A DNA stretch of 64,000 bases from Cupriavidus taiwanensis. Lineage in GTDB: Bacteria; Pseudomonadota; Gammaproteobacteria; Burkholderiales; Burkholderiaceae. The translations under genes were made by a program, and so were the position numbers. This document shows, one piece after another, positions 44,069 through 52,548 of this stretch; position 1 is the first letter of the stretch; every line of letters begins with the position of its first letter. A model generated the notes under the pieces. It was given only the letters and a program-made list of their open reading frames with translations, was not told where the DNA came from and ran no database searches. Location of the stretch: contig NZ_LT977070.1 in NCBI RefSeq assembly GCF_900250075.1, positions 1 through 64,000 of the forward strand, in the 5' to 3' direction.

Positions 44069-44782
44069 TTAAGCGCCGGCCGCGGCCGCAGCCGGCGCAT
44101 CCGCCGGCCCCTGGCGCGGCGCCAGCCCCAGGGCGCGGGCCAGCGCTTCGCATGCGGCCGGGATCGGCCCGATCACGGGTATCGCGAAGCGCTGTTCCAG
44201 CGCCCGCGCGGCCTTGCCCAGCGGCCCGCCGCCGATGATCACGGCCTGCGCGCCATCGTCGATGCACGCCTGCACCGCGCCGGCGAGCCGTTCCTCCTGT
44301 TGCTGCGGCGCGCTGCCCAGTGCGCGCGGGTCGCCATCGGTGAAGCGCGCGCCGGTAAACCAGGCCTCCAACCTGTGCCGGCGCACGCCGGATTCGATCG
44401 ATGCCGCCAGCCGCGGCGTGGTGGTGGCGATGCCGAAGCGCCGCTCGCCCGCCGCGGCGGCGCGCATCGCGGCCTCGCCGATGCCGACCACCGGCGCCGC
44501 CACCTGCGCGCGCAGCGCGTCGAGGCCCGGATCCCCGAAGGCGCCGACGATCACGCCTCCGGCAAGGCCAGCCAGGCGCACCATGTCCGCGTCATTGACC
44601 GCGCCGGCGGCCACCGCCAGATCGTTATCGTCGACGATCATTGGTGCGCCGCGCGCCACCGTCGCGCCGACCACGGCCGGCGGCGCGGCCAGGCGCTGCG
44701 CCAGCCAGGCGCGCGCGATGCCGACCATCATCTGCGTGGTGGCGCTGGAAGTGTTCGGGTTGATCAGCAGGATATGGCTCAT
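44069..44782 (-). CDS. Asp/Glu/hydantoin racemase family protein lacking both catalytic cysteines
   Basis: A 237-residue protein of the Asp/Glu/hydantoin racemase fold: ILLINPNTSSATTQMMVG at the N-terminus, VIVGAFGDPGLDALR near residue 78 and AVIIGGGPLGKAARAL near residue 182. In active hydantoin and allantoin racemases these last two stretches carry cysteines (ACFGDPGL and GCAG). Here they read GAFGDPG and GGGP, so racemisation by the usual two-cysteine mechanism is not possible. It heads a decayed locus with a broken MFS gene and a truncated RpiR regulator on the same strand. Confidence 0.8.
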   Translation of the reverse strand: MSHILLINPNTSSATTQMMVGIARAWLAQRLAAPPAVVGATVARGAPMIVDDNDLAVAAGAVNDADMVRLAGLAGGVIVGAFGDPGLDALRAQVAAPVVGIGEAAMRAAAAGERRFGIATTTPRLAASIESGVRRHRLEAWFTGARFTDGDPRALGSAPQQQEERLAGAVQACIDDGAQAVIIGGGPLGKAARALEQRFAIPVIGPIPAACEALARALGLAPRQGPADAPAAAAAGA

Positions 44783-44796
44783 TCGCGTCTCGGGAC

Positions 44797-45084
44797 TCAG
44801 GAGTGCTGGCTGGCGGCGGACTGGCCGGCCGGATGCCGCGGTGCGTCGCCGGGCTCATCGTCGGCGCCATCCAGCGCCCGGCCGAAAGTTTCGGGGGCAA
44901 ACTGCAGCACCAGCGCGAACACCGCGTACCTGCCGGCCATCATGCCGAACATGGCGTCGATTCCGTACTGGTCAAAATCAGCGCCAGGATTTTCTTTTGC
45001 GACGGGGTGACGCCGATATCGTCCAGCGCCCGCTCCAGTTGCTGCAGCCGCGGCTGCGCTGAAGAAACCATGACTTCCGCACCC
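44797..45084 (-). pseudogene. remnant of an MFS transporter gene, internally deleted and frameshifted
   Basis: From 45084 leftward, one frame reads like an MFS N-terminus (LQQLERALDDIGVTPSQKKILALI). After about residue 36, a second frame takes over (ADFDQYGIDAMFGMM, like the end of segment 1) and runs straight into an MFS-like C-terminus (YAVFALVLQFAPETFGRAL) with a hydrophilic tail, stopping at 44797. The whole middle of the ~430-residue protein is missing. Reading: an internal deletion plus at least one frameshift. The transported compound was probably related to the adjacent racemase pathway. Confidence 0.6.
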
Positions 45085-45154
45085 ATGCCTTGCCTCCATG
45101 CGCCCCCAGGCGCTTTCTTTTTCGGGCCGGGGCAGCTGCTCCGGACGGTTTGAT

Positions 45155-45463
45155 TTATTTGTTTCGCATGATATCCGCGCCGGCTGCGCTTTCGGTGGCG
45201 GCCAGCAACAGCGGCGAGCCCGCGCTCTTCTCCGAGCGCACATGCTTGCGCGCGTCGTCATACGAGGCATAGCCCATGCGGCGCACGAAGCGCGTCACGG
45301 TGGCATTCGACACATTGGCCAGCCCGGCCAGTTCCGAGGCGGTATAGCCCGCGAGATCGCCGGGGAAATCCAGCGCGAACTCCGCCAGCCGGCGCTCCGA
45401 TGGCGACAACTGGTCCAGCTGTTCGCTAATGCGTCCGACGAACGATTTCCTGGTGGCTTGCAT
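45155..45463 (-). pseudogene. RpiR-family regulator truncated to its DNA-binding domain
   Basis: 102 residues covering only the N-terminal HTH_6 domain (ISEQLDQLSPSERRLAEFAL; YTASELAGLANVSNATVTRFVRRMGYASYDDARKHVR). Full RpiR proteins continue with a SIS sugar-binding domain, to about 280 residues. Here the frame ends after ESAAGADIMRNK, and the MFS remnant follows about 70 nt later. The deleted stretch probably joined the regulator to the transporter. The remaining domain could still bind DNA. Start at 45463; 45499 is a possible earlier start. Confidence 0.75.
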
Positions 45464-46073
45464 GGGACGAGGTCGGCTTTGGTGCGCGCGGTCGGCCACT
45501 CACGCCGGTGTGCGCGGAGGGCTCCAAGCGGCTCAACGATAACGTATGGCGCCGCGCGAAGCGAGCCGCAGGCGCCGGCCTCCCGGACCCACCGCGCGTG
45601 GCGCTTAACGCCACGTGCCGCTGGCATTCATGTGGAATTCAGGTGGCATTAACCCTCGCCCTACTGGCGCCGCGCTGGCATTAAATACCCGCCCGGAGCT
45701 GTTTCAAATCCCTCCGATTACCCGTTTTGTCAGCCGTGAAAATCGCGCGCGATGATATTGCCGCGTACGGAAGCCTGTCCACAAATCGAACAAATCCTTA
45801 CATGTGATCCAGACGCGAGTAATCGTTACGCCGCATGTGCGCACCGCAATAGTGCACAGGTGCGCCGCCCGAAAATCACACGTAACCCATTGTTACCAGC
45901 CTGTACGGTCTCGGACACGTACCCCTAGTATCGCCGCTGCCGGGTTTTCCAAGGGGTTAACCCGATCCGCTTTTTATGCCACTGCAATTGGTCGCGCACA
46001 CTGCAAACCGGCACAAGAACGGGCGTGGTGATGTTTATTCACTTTCATCTTTTATCCATTCACTTAAAAATCA
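45464..46073. promoter_or_regulatory. 610-bp AT-richer gap with phased repeats and palindromes
   Basis: No gene seen. Contents: four TGG(C/A)ATT direct repeats at 45622, 45633, 45644 and 45676 (steps 11, 11 and 32); a 7-bp-stem hairpin GCGCACC/GGTGCGC (45839-45845, 45859-45865); inverted repeat GTAAC/GTTAC (45882-45886, 45892-45896); palindrome GGGTTAACCC (45954-45963). The right end is markedly AT-rich up to the lipoprotein ATG and lacks a Shine-Dalgarno. Confidence 0.5.
45622..45682 (+). repeat. helically phased TGGCATT direct repeats
   Basis: TGGCATT (45622-45628), TGGAATT (45633-45639), TGGCATT (45644-45650) and TGGCATT (45676-45682). The first three form an exact 11-bp tandem array and the fourth lies 32 bp on, three helical turns. 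Spacing of this kind usually reflects a protein binding several sites on one face of DNA. The array lies between the truncated rpiR and the lipoprotein gene. Confidence 0.6.
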
Positions 46074-48101
46074 ATGACTGGGAAAAATCTACCTCGCGAT
46101 AACCCATCCGACCTGCGCAGAGCGCGCAATTCTTACATTCTGCCGAGCCTGAACTTCCTGGCTGCCGCCTGTGCCGCTGTGGTGCTTACGGCATGCGGCG
46201 GTGGTGGCGATGGCAGCGATGCCACCACCTCCGGTAGCACCTCGTCGACCGAAGCTTCGCGTGGCCCGACCACTCCGGCAGCGGAATCCACTCAAGTCGC
46301 CGACGAGATTTTCGACGGCTCGGGCAATTTGAATGCCGACGAATATGTCGCTATTGCCTCGGATTATTCGGGCGAAAAAGCCATGGCTTATCGCTACGGC
46401 CCGAGTAATTCCGCCCCCGCAGCGGTTGGTACGGTGTGGAAACCCGAGGACAAGACCTTTTACCCGCACGGCAATACCTGTTTCCAGCAGGATTACCCCG
46501 GCGCCACGATGGATACCAGCACCAACGTGATCTATCAGCTGGGTAATATCGACTGCGCCCGCAATGATTACGGCAGCAACATGGGCGACGTGATTTTCCG
46601 CGCGGACTCCTCGTCGGACTCCGGCGTCACGCCGCTGCTGACGCTCGCGCTGAGCGCCGGCACCATTGCCGAAAAGCCGCAGACCCCGTGGTTCTGGGGC
46701 CATGCCACCACCAATCCGCTGCTGAAGGAACACGTTACGGCCAACGGTGGCGCGATGCCAACGCAGCCGATCGCCATGGGCCGCTGCAGCGAGCACGATT
46801 GCGCACAATCGCTGGTGGCTTTTCAGAACGGCCTGATTGCCTCGGTCGGCATGAATACGGCTTCGCACTCGGCGTCGGTGAAGCTGCCGGAGGGCAAGGT
46901 GCCCACGGCCATCGCCATTACGTCGAATTCCGAATTTGCCCTGGTGACCATCTGGGACACCAAGAACCTGAAGGGCCAGGTGGCGGTGATTGCGCTGGGC
47001 AGCCTCGCCGACGGCAGCCAGGTGGGCGGTCCGTATGACTCCAGCGATATGTCGTGGCATGGCCTCTATCCGGGCTTCCGCAACATGTCGAACTTCGTCT
47101 TCATGAAGCTGCTGGGCTTCGTTGACCTGCCGGATATGAAGGCCCCGACGGAGATTTCCGCCGTGACCGACTTCAGCGTCATGCAGGACAACACCACCCA
47201 GGGCTGGATGCGTGACCCGGTGGGTGACCGCGGCGCGAGCCTGGGTCGCGACGAAGCGACGCCTGGCCTGAGCGAAGCCAACCAGAAGAGCTACGCCGTG
47301 GGTGGCGTCAACGCCGACCTGATCTCCCGCGCCGGCGTGGCCGCAGTGATCTCGAAGTCGGAAAAGAAGGTGGTGTTCCTGGACCTGAAGCCGCTGTTCG
47401 ACAAGGTCAACAACACCTACTTCGAAGGCAGCTTCAGCGATCTGCAGAACACCCTGAACAATACCGGCCTGGAAGACTCGCAATGGCCGCAGACGTTCTC
47501 GGTGGACAACTACGCTCCGACCATCGTCAAGACCATGAGCCTGGCCGAAAAGCCGACCGCGGTGAGGGTATCGTTGCTGGCCAACCCCGGCCAGGCCTGG
47601 GTGGCGACGGAAGACGGCGTGATCCACGCGATCTCGGTGGCTGGCGTGCAGTCCGGTACCAACCTCGATCCGGAACTGATCAAGGAAGTGACCAGCCTGC
47701 AAGTGGGCAAGAACCCGACCAGCATGATCCACCAGGTGAATCGCGAGAGCTTCGGCAACTCGAACACCAAGTTGTGGGTGGTGTCCCGTGGCGAGCAGAA
47801 GGTCCAGCTGGTCGACATGGCAACGCTGACGGTCGAAAAGACGCTGCAGGATTCGCGTATGGTCGATCCGATCACGGTGTCTGAAACCCAGCAAAGCCCG
47901 CTGCTGACCAGCGTGTTCTCGGTGACCGACTATGCCGGCAAGCAGGTGCTGAACTATCGCTATGCGCCGATCAACCTCCAGGGCGGCAACACCCCGCTGT
48001 ATATCGGCGTGGGCCAGTCGGGCAATGAAGAGTTCGAGTTCGGCGGTTCCTATGCGGTGGCCGGCAAGCCGTTCAACTTCACCCAGAGCAATGTACCCTG
48101 A
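46074..48101 (+). CDS. large uncharacterised lipoprotein, probable beta-propeller
   Basis: A 675-residue protein. Signal sequence with lipobox AVVLTAC (Cys near residue 41), then a Gly/Ser/Thr-rich tether (CGGGGDGSDATTSGSTSSTEA). The body contains repeated strand patterns of a YVTN/WD-like propeller (TAIAITSNSEFALVTIW; RVSLLANPGQAWVATEDGVIHAI; KLWVVSRGEQKVQLVDM) plus a cysteine pair (NTCFQQDYPG, IDCARND). I cannot name a family. No Shine-Dalgarno precedes the ATG at 46074, and an in-frame stop at 46065 rules out an earlier start. Base composition is less GC-rich than its neighbours. Monocistronic, with a strong terminator. Confidence 0.75.
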   Translation: MTGKNLPRDNPSDLRRARNSYILPSLNFLAAACAAVVLTACGGGGDGSDATTSGSTSSTEASRGPTTPAAESTQVADEIFDGSGNLNADEYVAIASDYSGEKAMAYRYGPSNSAPAAVGTVWKPEDKTFYPHGNTCFQQDYPGATMDTSTNVIYQLGNIDCARNDYGSNMGDVIFRADSSSDSGVTPLLTLALSAGTIAEKPQTPWFWGHATTNPLLKEHVTANGGAMPTQPIAMGRCSEHDCAQSLVAFQNGLIASVGMNTASHSASVKLPEGKVPTAIAITSNSEFALVTIWDTKNLKGQVAVIALGSLADGSQVGGPYDSSDMSWHGLYPGFRNMSNFVFMKLLGFVDLPDMKAPTEISAVTDFSVMQDNTTQGWMRDPVGDRGASLGRDEATPGLSEANQKSYAVGGVNADLISRAGVAAVISKSEKKVVFLDLKPLFDKVNNTYFEGSFSDLQNTLNNTGLEDSQWPQTFSVDNYAPTIVKTMSLAEKPTAVRVSLLANPGQAWVATEDGVIHAISVAGVQSGTNLDPELIKEVTSLQVGKNPTSMIHQVNRESFGNSNTKLWVVSRGEQKVQLVDMATLTVEKTLQDSRMVDPITVSETQQSPLLTSVFSVTDYAGKQVLNYRYAPINLQGGNTPLYIGVGQSGNEEFEFGGSYAVAGKPFNFTQSNVP

Positions 48102-48169
48102 GCGCCATGTCAGCCTGAAGCGCGCCGGCTGATCCCGGCAAGCTTCACCCCCTGATAGCGCTTGTTCGA

Positions 48170-48199
48170 GGCCCGCACGGTTCGCCGTGCGGGCCTTTT
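48170..48199 (+). terminator. terminator of the large lipoprotein gene
   Basis: Perfect 11-bp stem GGCCCGCACGG/CCGTGCGGGCC (48170-48180, 48185-48195), TTCG tetraloop, then TTTT. Confidence 0.9.
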
Positions 48200-48305
48200 C
48201 CATTGGGGCCGACGCCGGCCACGCCGTGACGCGGCGTGCGCTGGAGCACAGATTGCCTGCCCGGGGACATGACAACCTCGCCATATGCGCAAGGAGCCCG
48301 TCCCA

Positions 48306-49337
48306 ATGCCGAATCCATCCGTCCACGACCTGAACGCCCGCGGCATCGGCGCCCCCATCAGCCTGGTCGCGCCCGGCGAAGGTGGCGTCAGGGACTATGC
48401 CGCGACGCTCAACGGGCTGCTGCAGGGAAAGCTGCTCGAGGCGACGCCCGACCTGCCGGCAGCCGCGCTGGCCGGCGCCGACGTGATCCTCCATTACGTT
48501 GGCTACGGCTACGCCACGCGCGGCACGCCGTTGTGGCTGCTGCGGCGCCTGCGCGAGGCGCGCCCGCACATCCGCCGCCTCGGCGTCTTCTTCCACGAAC
48601 TGTATGCCGACGGCGCGCCATGGCGCTCGGCATTCTGGCTCTCACCGGTGCAGCGCTACATTGCCGCCGAACTGGCAGCGCTGGCCGACTTCTGGGTGAC
48701 CAACCGCGAGGGGTCGGCGCGCTGGCTCAACGCCCACGCGCCGGCGCGGCCGCACCGGGTGCTGCCGGTGTTTTCCAATCTGGGGGAAAGCGGCGTGCCG
48801 CAGCGGGACCGGCAAGCCGCCGTGGTGGTGCTCGGGGGCACCGCGCTGCGCGCCCAGACGTACCAGGAGGCGGGCGAGGCCCTGTTCGACTGGGTCGGCA
48901 GCGCCGGCTTCACGCTACACGACATCGGCCCGCCCCTCGCCGACACCGGCCTCGCCGCCCGCATCGCCCGGCGCGGCGCGGTGGTGCACGGCCGCCTCGA
49001 CGCCGCCGAGGCGGCGCGGCTGCTGTCGGTATCGACCTATGGGGTGCTGGCCTACCCCGTCGACTATGCCGCCAAGAGCGGGGTCTTTGCCGCCTACTGC
49101 GCCCACGCGGTCTGCCCGGTGCTGCTGTCCCGCAGCAGCGGCGTGCACGATGGCATCACGCCCGGGCACTACCTGCCGTCGATCCAGGCCATGACACCGG
49201 ACCCGGATGCCGCCTGGCGCATCGGCCGGGCCGCCCACGCCTGGTATGCGCCGCATGCGCTGCGGCATCACGAGGCGGGGTTCAGGGAGTTGCTGGGGTT
49301 GGAAACGCTGCCGGCGCAGGTCGCTGCGGCGTTGTGA
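48306..49337 (+). CDS. glycosyltransferase-like protein
   Basis: A 343-residue soluble protein that looks like a GT-B glycosyltransferase: an N-terminal Rossmann-like half (ISLVAPGEGGVRDYAATLNGLL; VILHYVGYGYATRGTPLWLL; LGVFFHELYADG) and a C-terminal half (VVLGGTALRAQTYQEAGEAL; RLLSVSTYGVLAYPVDYAAKSGVFAAYCAH) like the donor-binding domain of family 4-type enzymes. The classic E-x7-E motif is not clear, so activity is uncertain. The ATG at 48306 has AAGGAG 9 nt upstream; 48285 is an alternative. Confidence 0.6.
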   Translation: MPNPSVHDLNARGIGAPISLVAPGEGGVRDYAATLNGLLQGKLLEATPDLPAAALAGADVILHYVGYGYATRGTPLWLLRRLREARPHIRRLGVFFHELYADGAPWRSAFWLSPVQRYIAAELAALADFWVTNREGSARWLNAHAPARPHRVLPVFSNLGESGVPQRDRQAAVVVLGGTALRAQTYQEAGEALFDWVGSAGFTLHDIGPPLADTGLAARIARRGAVVHGRLDAAEAARLLSVSTYGVLAYPVDYAAKSGVFAAYCAHAVCPVLLSRSSGVHDGITPGHYLPSIQAMTPDPDAAWRIGRAAHAWYAPHALRHHEAGFRELLGLETLPAQVAAAL

Positions 49338-49364
49338 GGAGGGACGGCGGGAACGCCGCCAACA

Positions 49365-49394
49365 AAAAACCCCGGCAGCCTGGCGGCTCCGGGG
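49365..49394 (-). terminator. terminator downstream of tRNA-Ala
   Basis: CCCCGG/CCGGGG (49370-49375, 49389-49394) with inner AGCC/GGCT pairing. The A-run at 49364-49369 gives the T-tract on the minus strand. Confidence 0.8.
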
Positions 49395-49427
49395 TATTCG
49401 TTCGAATTACGGACTTGCGAAGAATTC

Positions 49428-49503
49428 TGGTGGACCGAAGGAGGATCGAACTCCCGACCTCTGCATTGCGAACGCAGCGCTCTCCCAGCTGAGCTATCGG
49501 CCC
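49428..49503 (-). tRNA. tRNA-Ala (anticodon CGC)
   Basis: A 76-nt cloverleaf read on the minus strand. The 7-bp acceptor stem GGGCCGA/TCGGTCC carries the G3-U70 pair that identifies alanine tRNAs. The D-arm is AGCTCAGCTGGGAGAGC, the anticodon arm CTGCG-TTCGCAA-TGCAG has anticodon CGC (reads GCG), the T-arm contains GTTCGATCC, and CCA is encoded. It lies 73 nt downstream of soxB in the same direction and has its own terminator. Confidence 0.96.
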
Positions 49504-49576
49504 GTCGCGGAGGATTGTAGCGTACTTGGGCGGCGCGCTTCAATCCTCCGCGCGGCCGTGCGTGCTGTTTGCCACA

Positions 49577-51298
49577 TCACGCCGCGATGCCGGCATTGCC
49601 GTCCATGCCGCGCACGCGCGGCAGGTTCAGCGGGCGCGCGCTGACTTCGCGGGTGTTGCGCAGCCACTGCGCCATCACGTCCCAGACCGGCGCCCCGCCG
49701 GCCTCCCGCGCTTGCTCCGCGACCGGCGCCCAGCCCGCTACCTTGTAGGTCTTGCCCGCTTCCAGCGGCTTGCCCGCCAGGCGCATGTCGGTGATGCGCT
49801 TGCCCATGCCGGCGGCGGGATCGATGGTGTACTGCAGCCCGCCGACGCGCACCATGTCGCCGCCCTGCTGGTAGTACGGATCGGGATTGAACAGGTTGTC
49901 GGCGACGTCTTCGAGGATGGTCTTGATGGTCTCGCCGCTCATCGCCGTCACAGTGGTGTACGGGTAGGTGATGGCGGTCTGGTCCATCAGGTGTTCCATG
50001 GTGATGGCCTGGCCCGGCAGCAGCGTGGTGCCCCAGCGGAAGCCCGGCGAGAACGCGATCTGCGCGCCCTGCACCTGCATCAGGCCATCCAGGATCAGCT
50101 GGTCGAAGGTGCCGTTGAAATTGCCGCGGCGATACAGCAGGCCGCGGTTGACGGCGAGGACTTCGGACAGCTTCTTTTCATACGGCGCCCGTACCTTGTG
50201 GATGAGCGCATTCATGGCCGGGTCGGCCGGCAGGTAGTTGGCGAAGACCGGCAGCAGCCGGTAGCGGAAGTCCGCGACCTTGCCGTTCTTGACGTCGAAA
50301 TCGAGCACGCCGAGGAACTTGCCGTTGGAGCCGGCATTGGTCACCAGCGTGGTGCCGCCGGCGTTCTTCACCGCCACCGGCGCGGGCACGCCGTCATGGG
50401 TGTGGCCGCCGAGGATGGCGTCGAGCCCGCGCACGCGCGAGGCCAGCTTCAGGTCGACATCCATGCCGTTGTGCGACAGCAGCACCACCGCCTGCGCGCC
50501 CTTGCCGCGCGCCGCGTCGATGACCTGCTGCAGGTTTTCTTCCTGGATGCCGAAGGTCCAGTCCGGCACGAAGTAGCGCGGGTTGGCGATCGGCGTGTAC
50601 GGGAAGGCCTGGCCGATGATGGCCACCGGCACGCCGTTGATCTCGCGGATCACGTACGGATCGAACACCGGGTCGCCGAAGTCGTTGGTCTTGATGTTCT
50701 GCGCCAGGAACGCGACCTTGCCCTTGAAGTCCTTGTCGACGATTTCCTTGACGCGCTCGGCGCCGAGCGTCATTTCCCAGTGCGGCGTCATCACGTCGAC
50801 ACCGAGCGCCAGCGCCGCATCAACCATGTCCTGCCCCTTGGTCCACAGCGCCGTGGCCGAGCCCTGCCAGGTATCGCCGCCGTCGAGCAGCAGCGCGCCC
50901 GGCCGGCCCGCCTTGAGCCGCTTGACCAGCGTGGCGAGGTGCGCAAACCCGCCGACCTTGCCGTAGCGTCGCGCGGCCTCGTTGAAATCGAGATAGGTGA
51001 ACGCATGCGCCTGCGGCGTGCCGGGGCGGATGCCGTAATGGCGCAGCAAGGCCTCGCCGACCAGGTGCGGCGGCTTGCCGGCGTAGTCGCCGATACCGAG
51101 GTTGACGCTGGGTTCGCGGAAGTACACCGGCCGCAGCTGCGCATGGCAGTCGGTGAAATGCAGCAGGTGGACATTGCCGAAGCGAGGCAGGTCGTACATC
51201 GACTCGACGGCCTGCGCGGCGTGCGCGTCCTGGTGGGAAAAACTCATGCCGCCGGCGCCGGCGATGGCCAGCACCTGCAGGAACTCGCGTCGGTTCAT
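49577..51298 (-). CDS. soxB: thiosulfohydrolase SoxB
   Basis: Periplasmic dimanganese enzyme (573 residues) that hydrolyses the sulfate from the SoxY-bound cysteine S-thiosulfonate. Tat signal NRREFLQVLAIAGAGG, then metallophosphoesterase motifs HLLHFTDCHAQLRP near residue 46, LLLDGGDTWQGSA near residue 138, HWEMTLG (Asn/His region), VVLLSHNGMDVD and LGGHTHDG near residue 300. It has a 5'-nucleotidase C-terminal domain. Length and motifs are intact. Last gene of the sox run. Confidence 0.97.
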   Translation of the reverse strand: MNRREFLQVLAIAGAGGMSFSHQDAHAAQAVESMYDLPRFGNVHLLHFTDCHAQLRPVYFREPSVNLGIGDYAGKPPHLVGEALLRHYGIRPGTPQAHAFTYLDFNEAARRYGKVGGFAHLATLVKRLKAGRPGALLLDGGDTWQGSATALWTKGQDMVDAALALGVDVMTPHWEMTLGAERVKEIVDKDFKGKVAFLAQNIKTNDFGDPVFDPYVIREINGVPVAIIGQAFPYTPIANPRYFVPDWTFGIQEENLQQVIDAARGKGAQAVVLLSHNGMDVDLKLASRVRGLDAILGGHTHDGVPAPVAVKNAGGTTLVTNAGSNGKFLGVLDFDVKNGKVADFRYRLLPVFANYLPADPAMNALIHKVRAPYEKKLSEVLAVNRGLLYRRGNFNGTFDQLILDGLMQVQGAQIAFSPGFRWGTTLLPGQAITMEHLMDQTAITYPYTTVTAMSGETIKTILEDVADNLFNPDPYYQQGGDMVRVGGLQYTIDPAAGMGKRITDMRLAGKPLEAGKTYKVAGWAPVAEQAREAGGAPVWDVMAQWLRNTREVSARPLNLPRVRGMDGNAGIAA

Positions 51299-51355
51299 GT
51301 CTCGTCCTGTGGATAAGTGCGTGCCGGTGGGCGCATGGCGTCCGGCATCGCATCG

Positions 51356-51850
51356 CTATGGCTTCGCGTAACGCTCCAGCGCGGCCACGTCGTCTTCGAG
51401 CATCTCGCCCACTTCCTTCTGCACCACGCGCCCGCGCGCGTCGATCACGTATAGCTCGGGCAGGCCCTTGCGCTTGCCGAACACGGCCTGCAGCGCGGCG
51501 GAATCCATCGTCGCGGGAAAGGTGTAGCCGCGCTTCTTCATGTAATCGGCGGCCTCGCGCGGGTCCTTGTCGATGCTGATGACCAGCACCTGCAGCGGCG
51601 TGCCGCGCGTGCGCTCGTACAGCTTCTGCAGGCGCGGGTTCTGCATCGCGCAGAACGGGCACCAGGTAGCCCAGTATTCGACCACCAGCGGCTTGCCCGC
51701 CAGCGCGGCCGCGCTCAGCGTGCGGCCGTCGAGGGTGCGGACCTCGGGCAGGCGCACCGTGTCGCCCACTTCCAGCGCGGCGGCGCCGGCCGCGGCCATG
51801 AACAGGCCCGCGGCCAGCAGCGCGCGCAGCAGCATGGCGGGCGCGCGCAC
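51356..51850 (-). CDS. soxW: periplasmic thioredoxin-like protein SoxW
   Basis: A TlpA/SoxW-type thiol reductase (164 residues) with a signal peptide (LLRALLAAGLFMAAAGAAA) and a thioredoxin fold with active site YWATWCPFCAMQ near residue 62. It probably keeps the SoxY or SoxA cysteines reduced. Start uncertain: GTG at 51850 or ATG at 51835, neither with a clear ribosome site, 4 or 19 nt after the soxX stop. It lies between soxX and soxB. Confidence 0.88.
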   Translation of the reverse strand: MRAPAMLLRALLAAGLFMAAAGAAALEVGDTVRLPEVRTLDGRTLSAAALAGKPLVVEYWATWCPFCAMQNPRLQKLYERTRGTPLQVLVISIDKDPREAADYMKKRGYTFPATMDSAALQAVFGKRKGLPELYVIDARGRVVQKEVGEMLEDDVAALERYAKP

Positions 51851-51854
51851 GGCG

Positions 51855-52529
51855 TTACTGGTTGACCGGCGAGGCCGGGTCGAGCAGCAGCGCCATCACG
51901 TCGCGGATCTGGGCCTCGGTCAGGATGCCCTTGTGGCCGAAGCGCGGCATGTTGGAGCAGGCGGCGTAGGCGCTGGAGTCCCAGATCTTGCCCCAGGTGT
52001 ACTTGATGACCTCCTGCGAGTTGCCGCGCAGCTTGCCGTACTGGTACAGCGACGGGCCGATATTGCCGAACGAGATCTCTGCCTTGGTCATCTGGTGGCA
52101 GGCGTAGCAGTTGCCGCCGTTGGTGCCGCCGACCTGGTCGGTGAACTGCATGCCGCGGCCGTTCTGCGCGACCTTCTCGCCTTCCTTCCAGTCGCCCAGC
52201 CATTTGTCGTCGGTTGGGTACTTGACCTGCTTCAGCTCCGCGGCCTCGATCTTCTTCGCCAGCCTGGCCGGCACCCGGGTGCGGTCGGGATACTGGCTGC
52301 AGGCCTGCTGCATGCCGTCCTGGTTCAGCACGCCCTCGACCGTGACCGGGCCGCGCGAAGAGAACGAGTCTTCGATCAGCTGCTTCATGTCGGCGCCGCT
52401 GACGGCGGCGGGCTTGCCCTTGGCGGGGCGGGCCTTGGCGCTGTCTTGCGCGCGTTCCTGTGCGGAGGCGCCGGTTGCCAGCAGGGCGGCCACGGCCGCG
52501 ACGGCCACTGCCTTGGTATGTCGTTGCAT
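51855..52529 (-). CDS. soxX: monoheme cytochrome SoxX
   Basis: Heme subunit (224 residues) of SoxAX, which conjugates thiosulfate to SoxY. Signal peptide AVAVAAVAALLATGASAQ; heme site GGNCYACHQM near residue 140; Met ligand region in SNMPRFGHKG. A charged N-terminal extension (about residues 25-70) precedes the cytochrome domain, as in the longer betaproteobacterial SoxX. It is 19 nt after soxA. Confidence 0.95.
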   Translation of the reverse strand: MQRHTKAVAVAAVAALLATGASAQERAQDSAKARPAKGKPAAVSGADMKQLIEDSFSSRGPVTVEGVLNQDGMQQACSQYPDRTRVPARLAKKIEAAELKQVKYPTDDKWLGDWKEGEKVAQNGRGMQFTDQVGGTNGGNCYACHQMTKAEISFGNIGPSLYQYGKLRGNSQEVIKYTWGKIWDSSAYAACSNMPRFGHKGILTEAQIRDVMALLLDPASPVNQ

Positions 52530-52548
52530 GGTGTCTCTCCCGTACTGG

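Noticed and set aside
46089..48596. An 835-codon open frame on the minus strand
   Set aside because: It is antisense to the lipoprotein gene, which has a signal sequence, lipobox and its own terminator. The antisense product has no recognisable domain.
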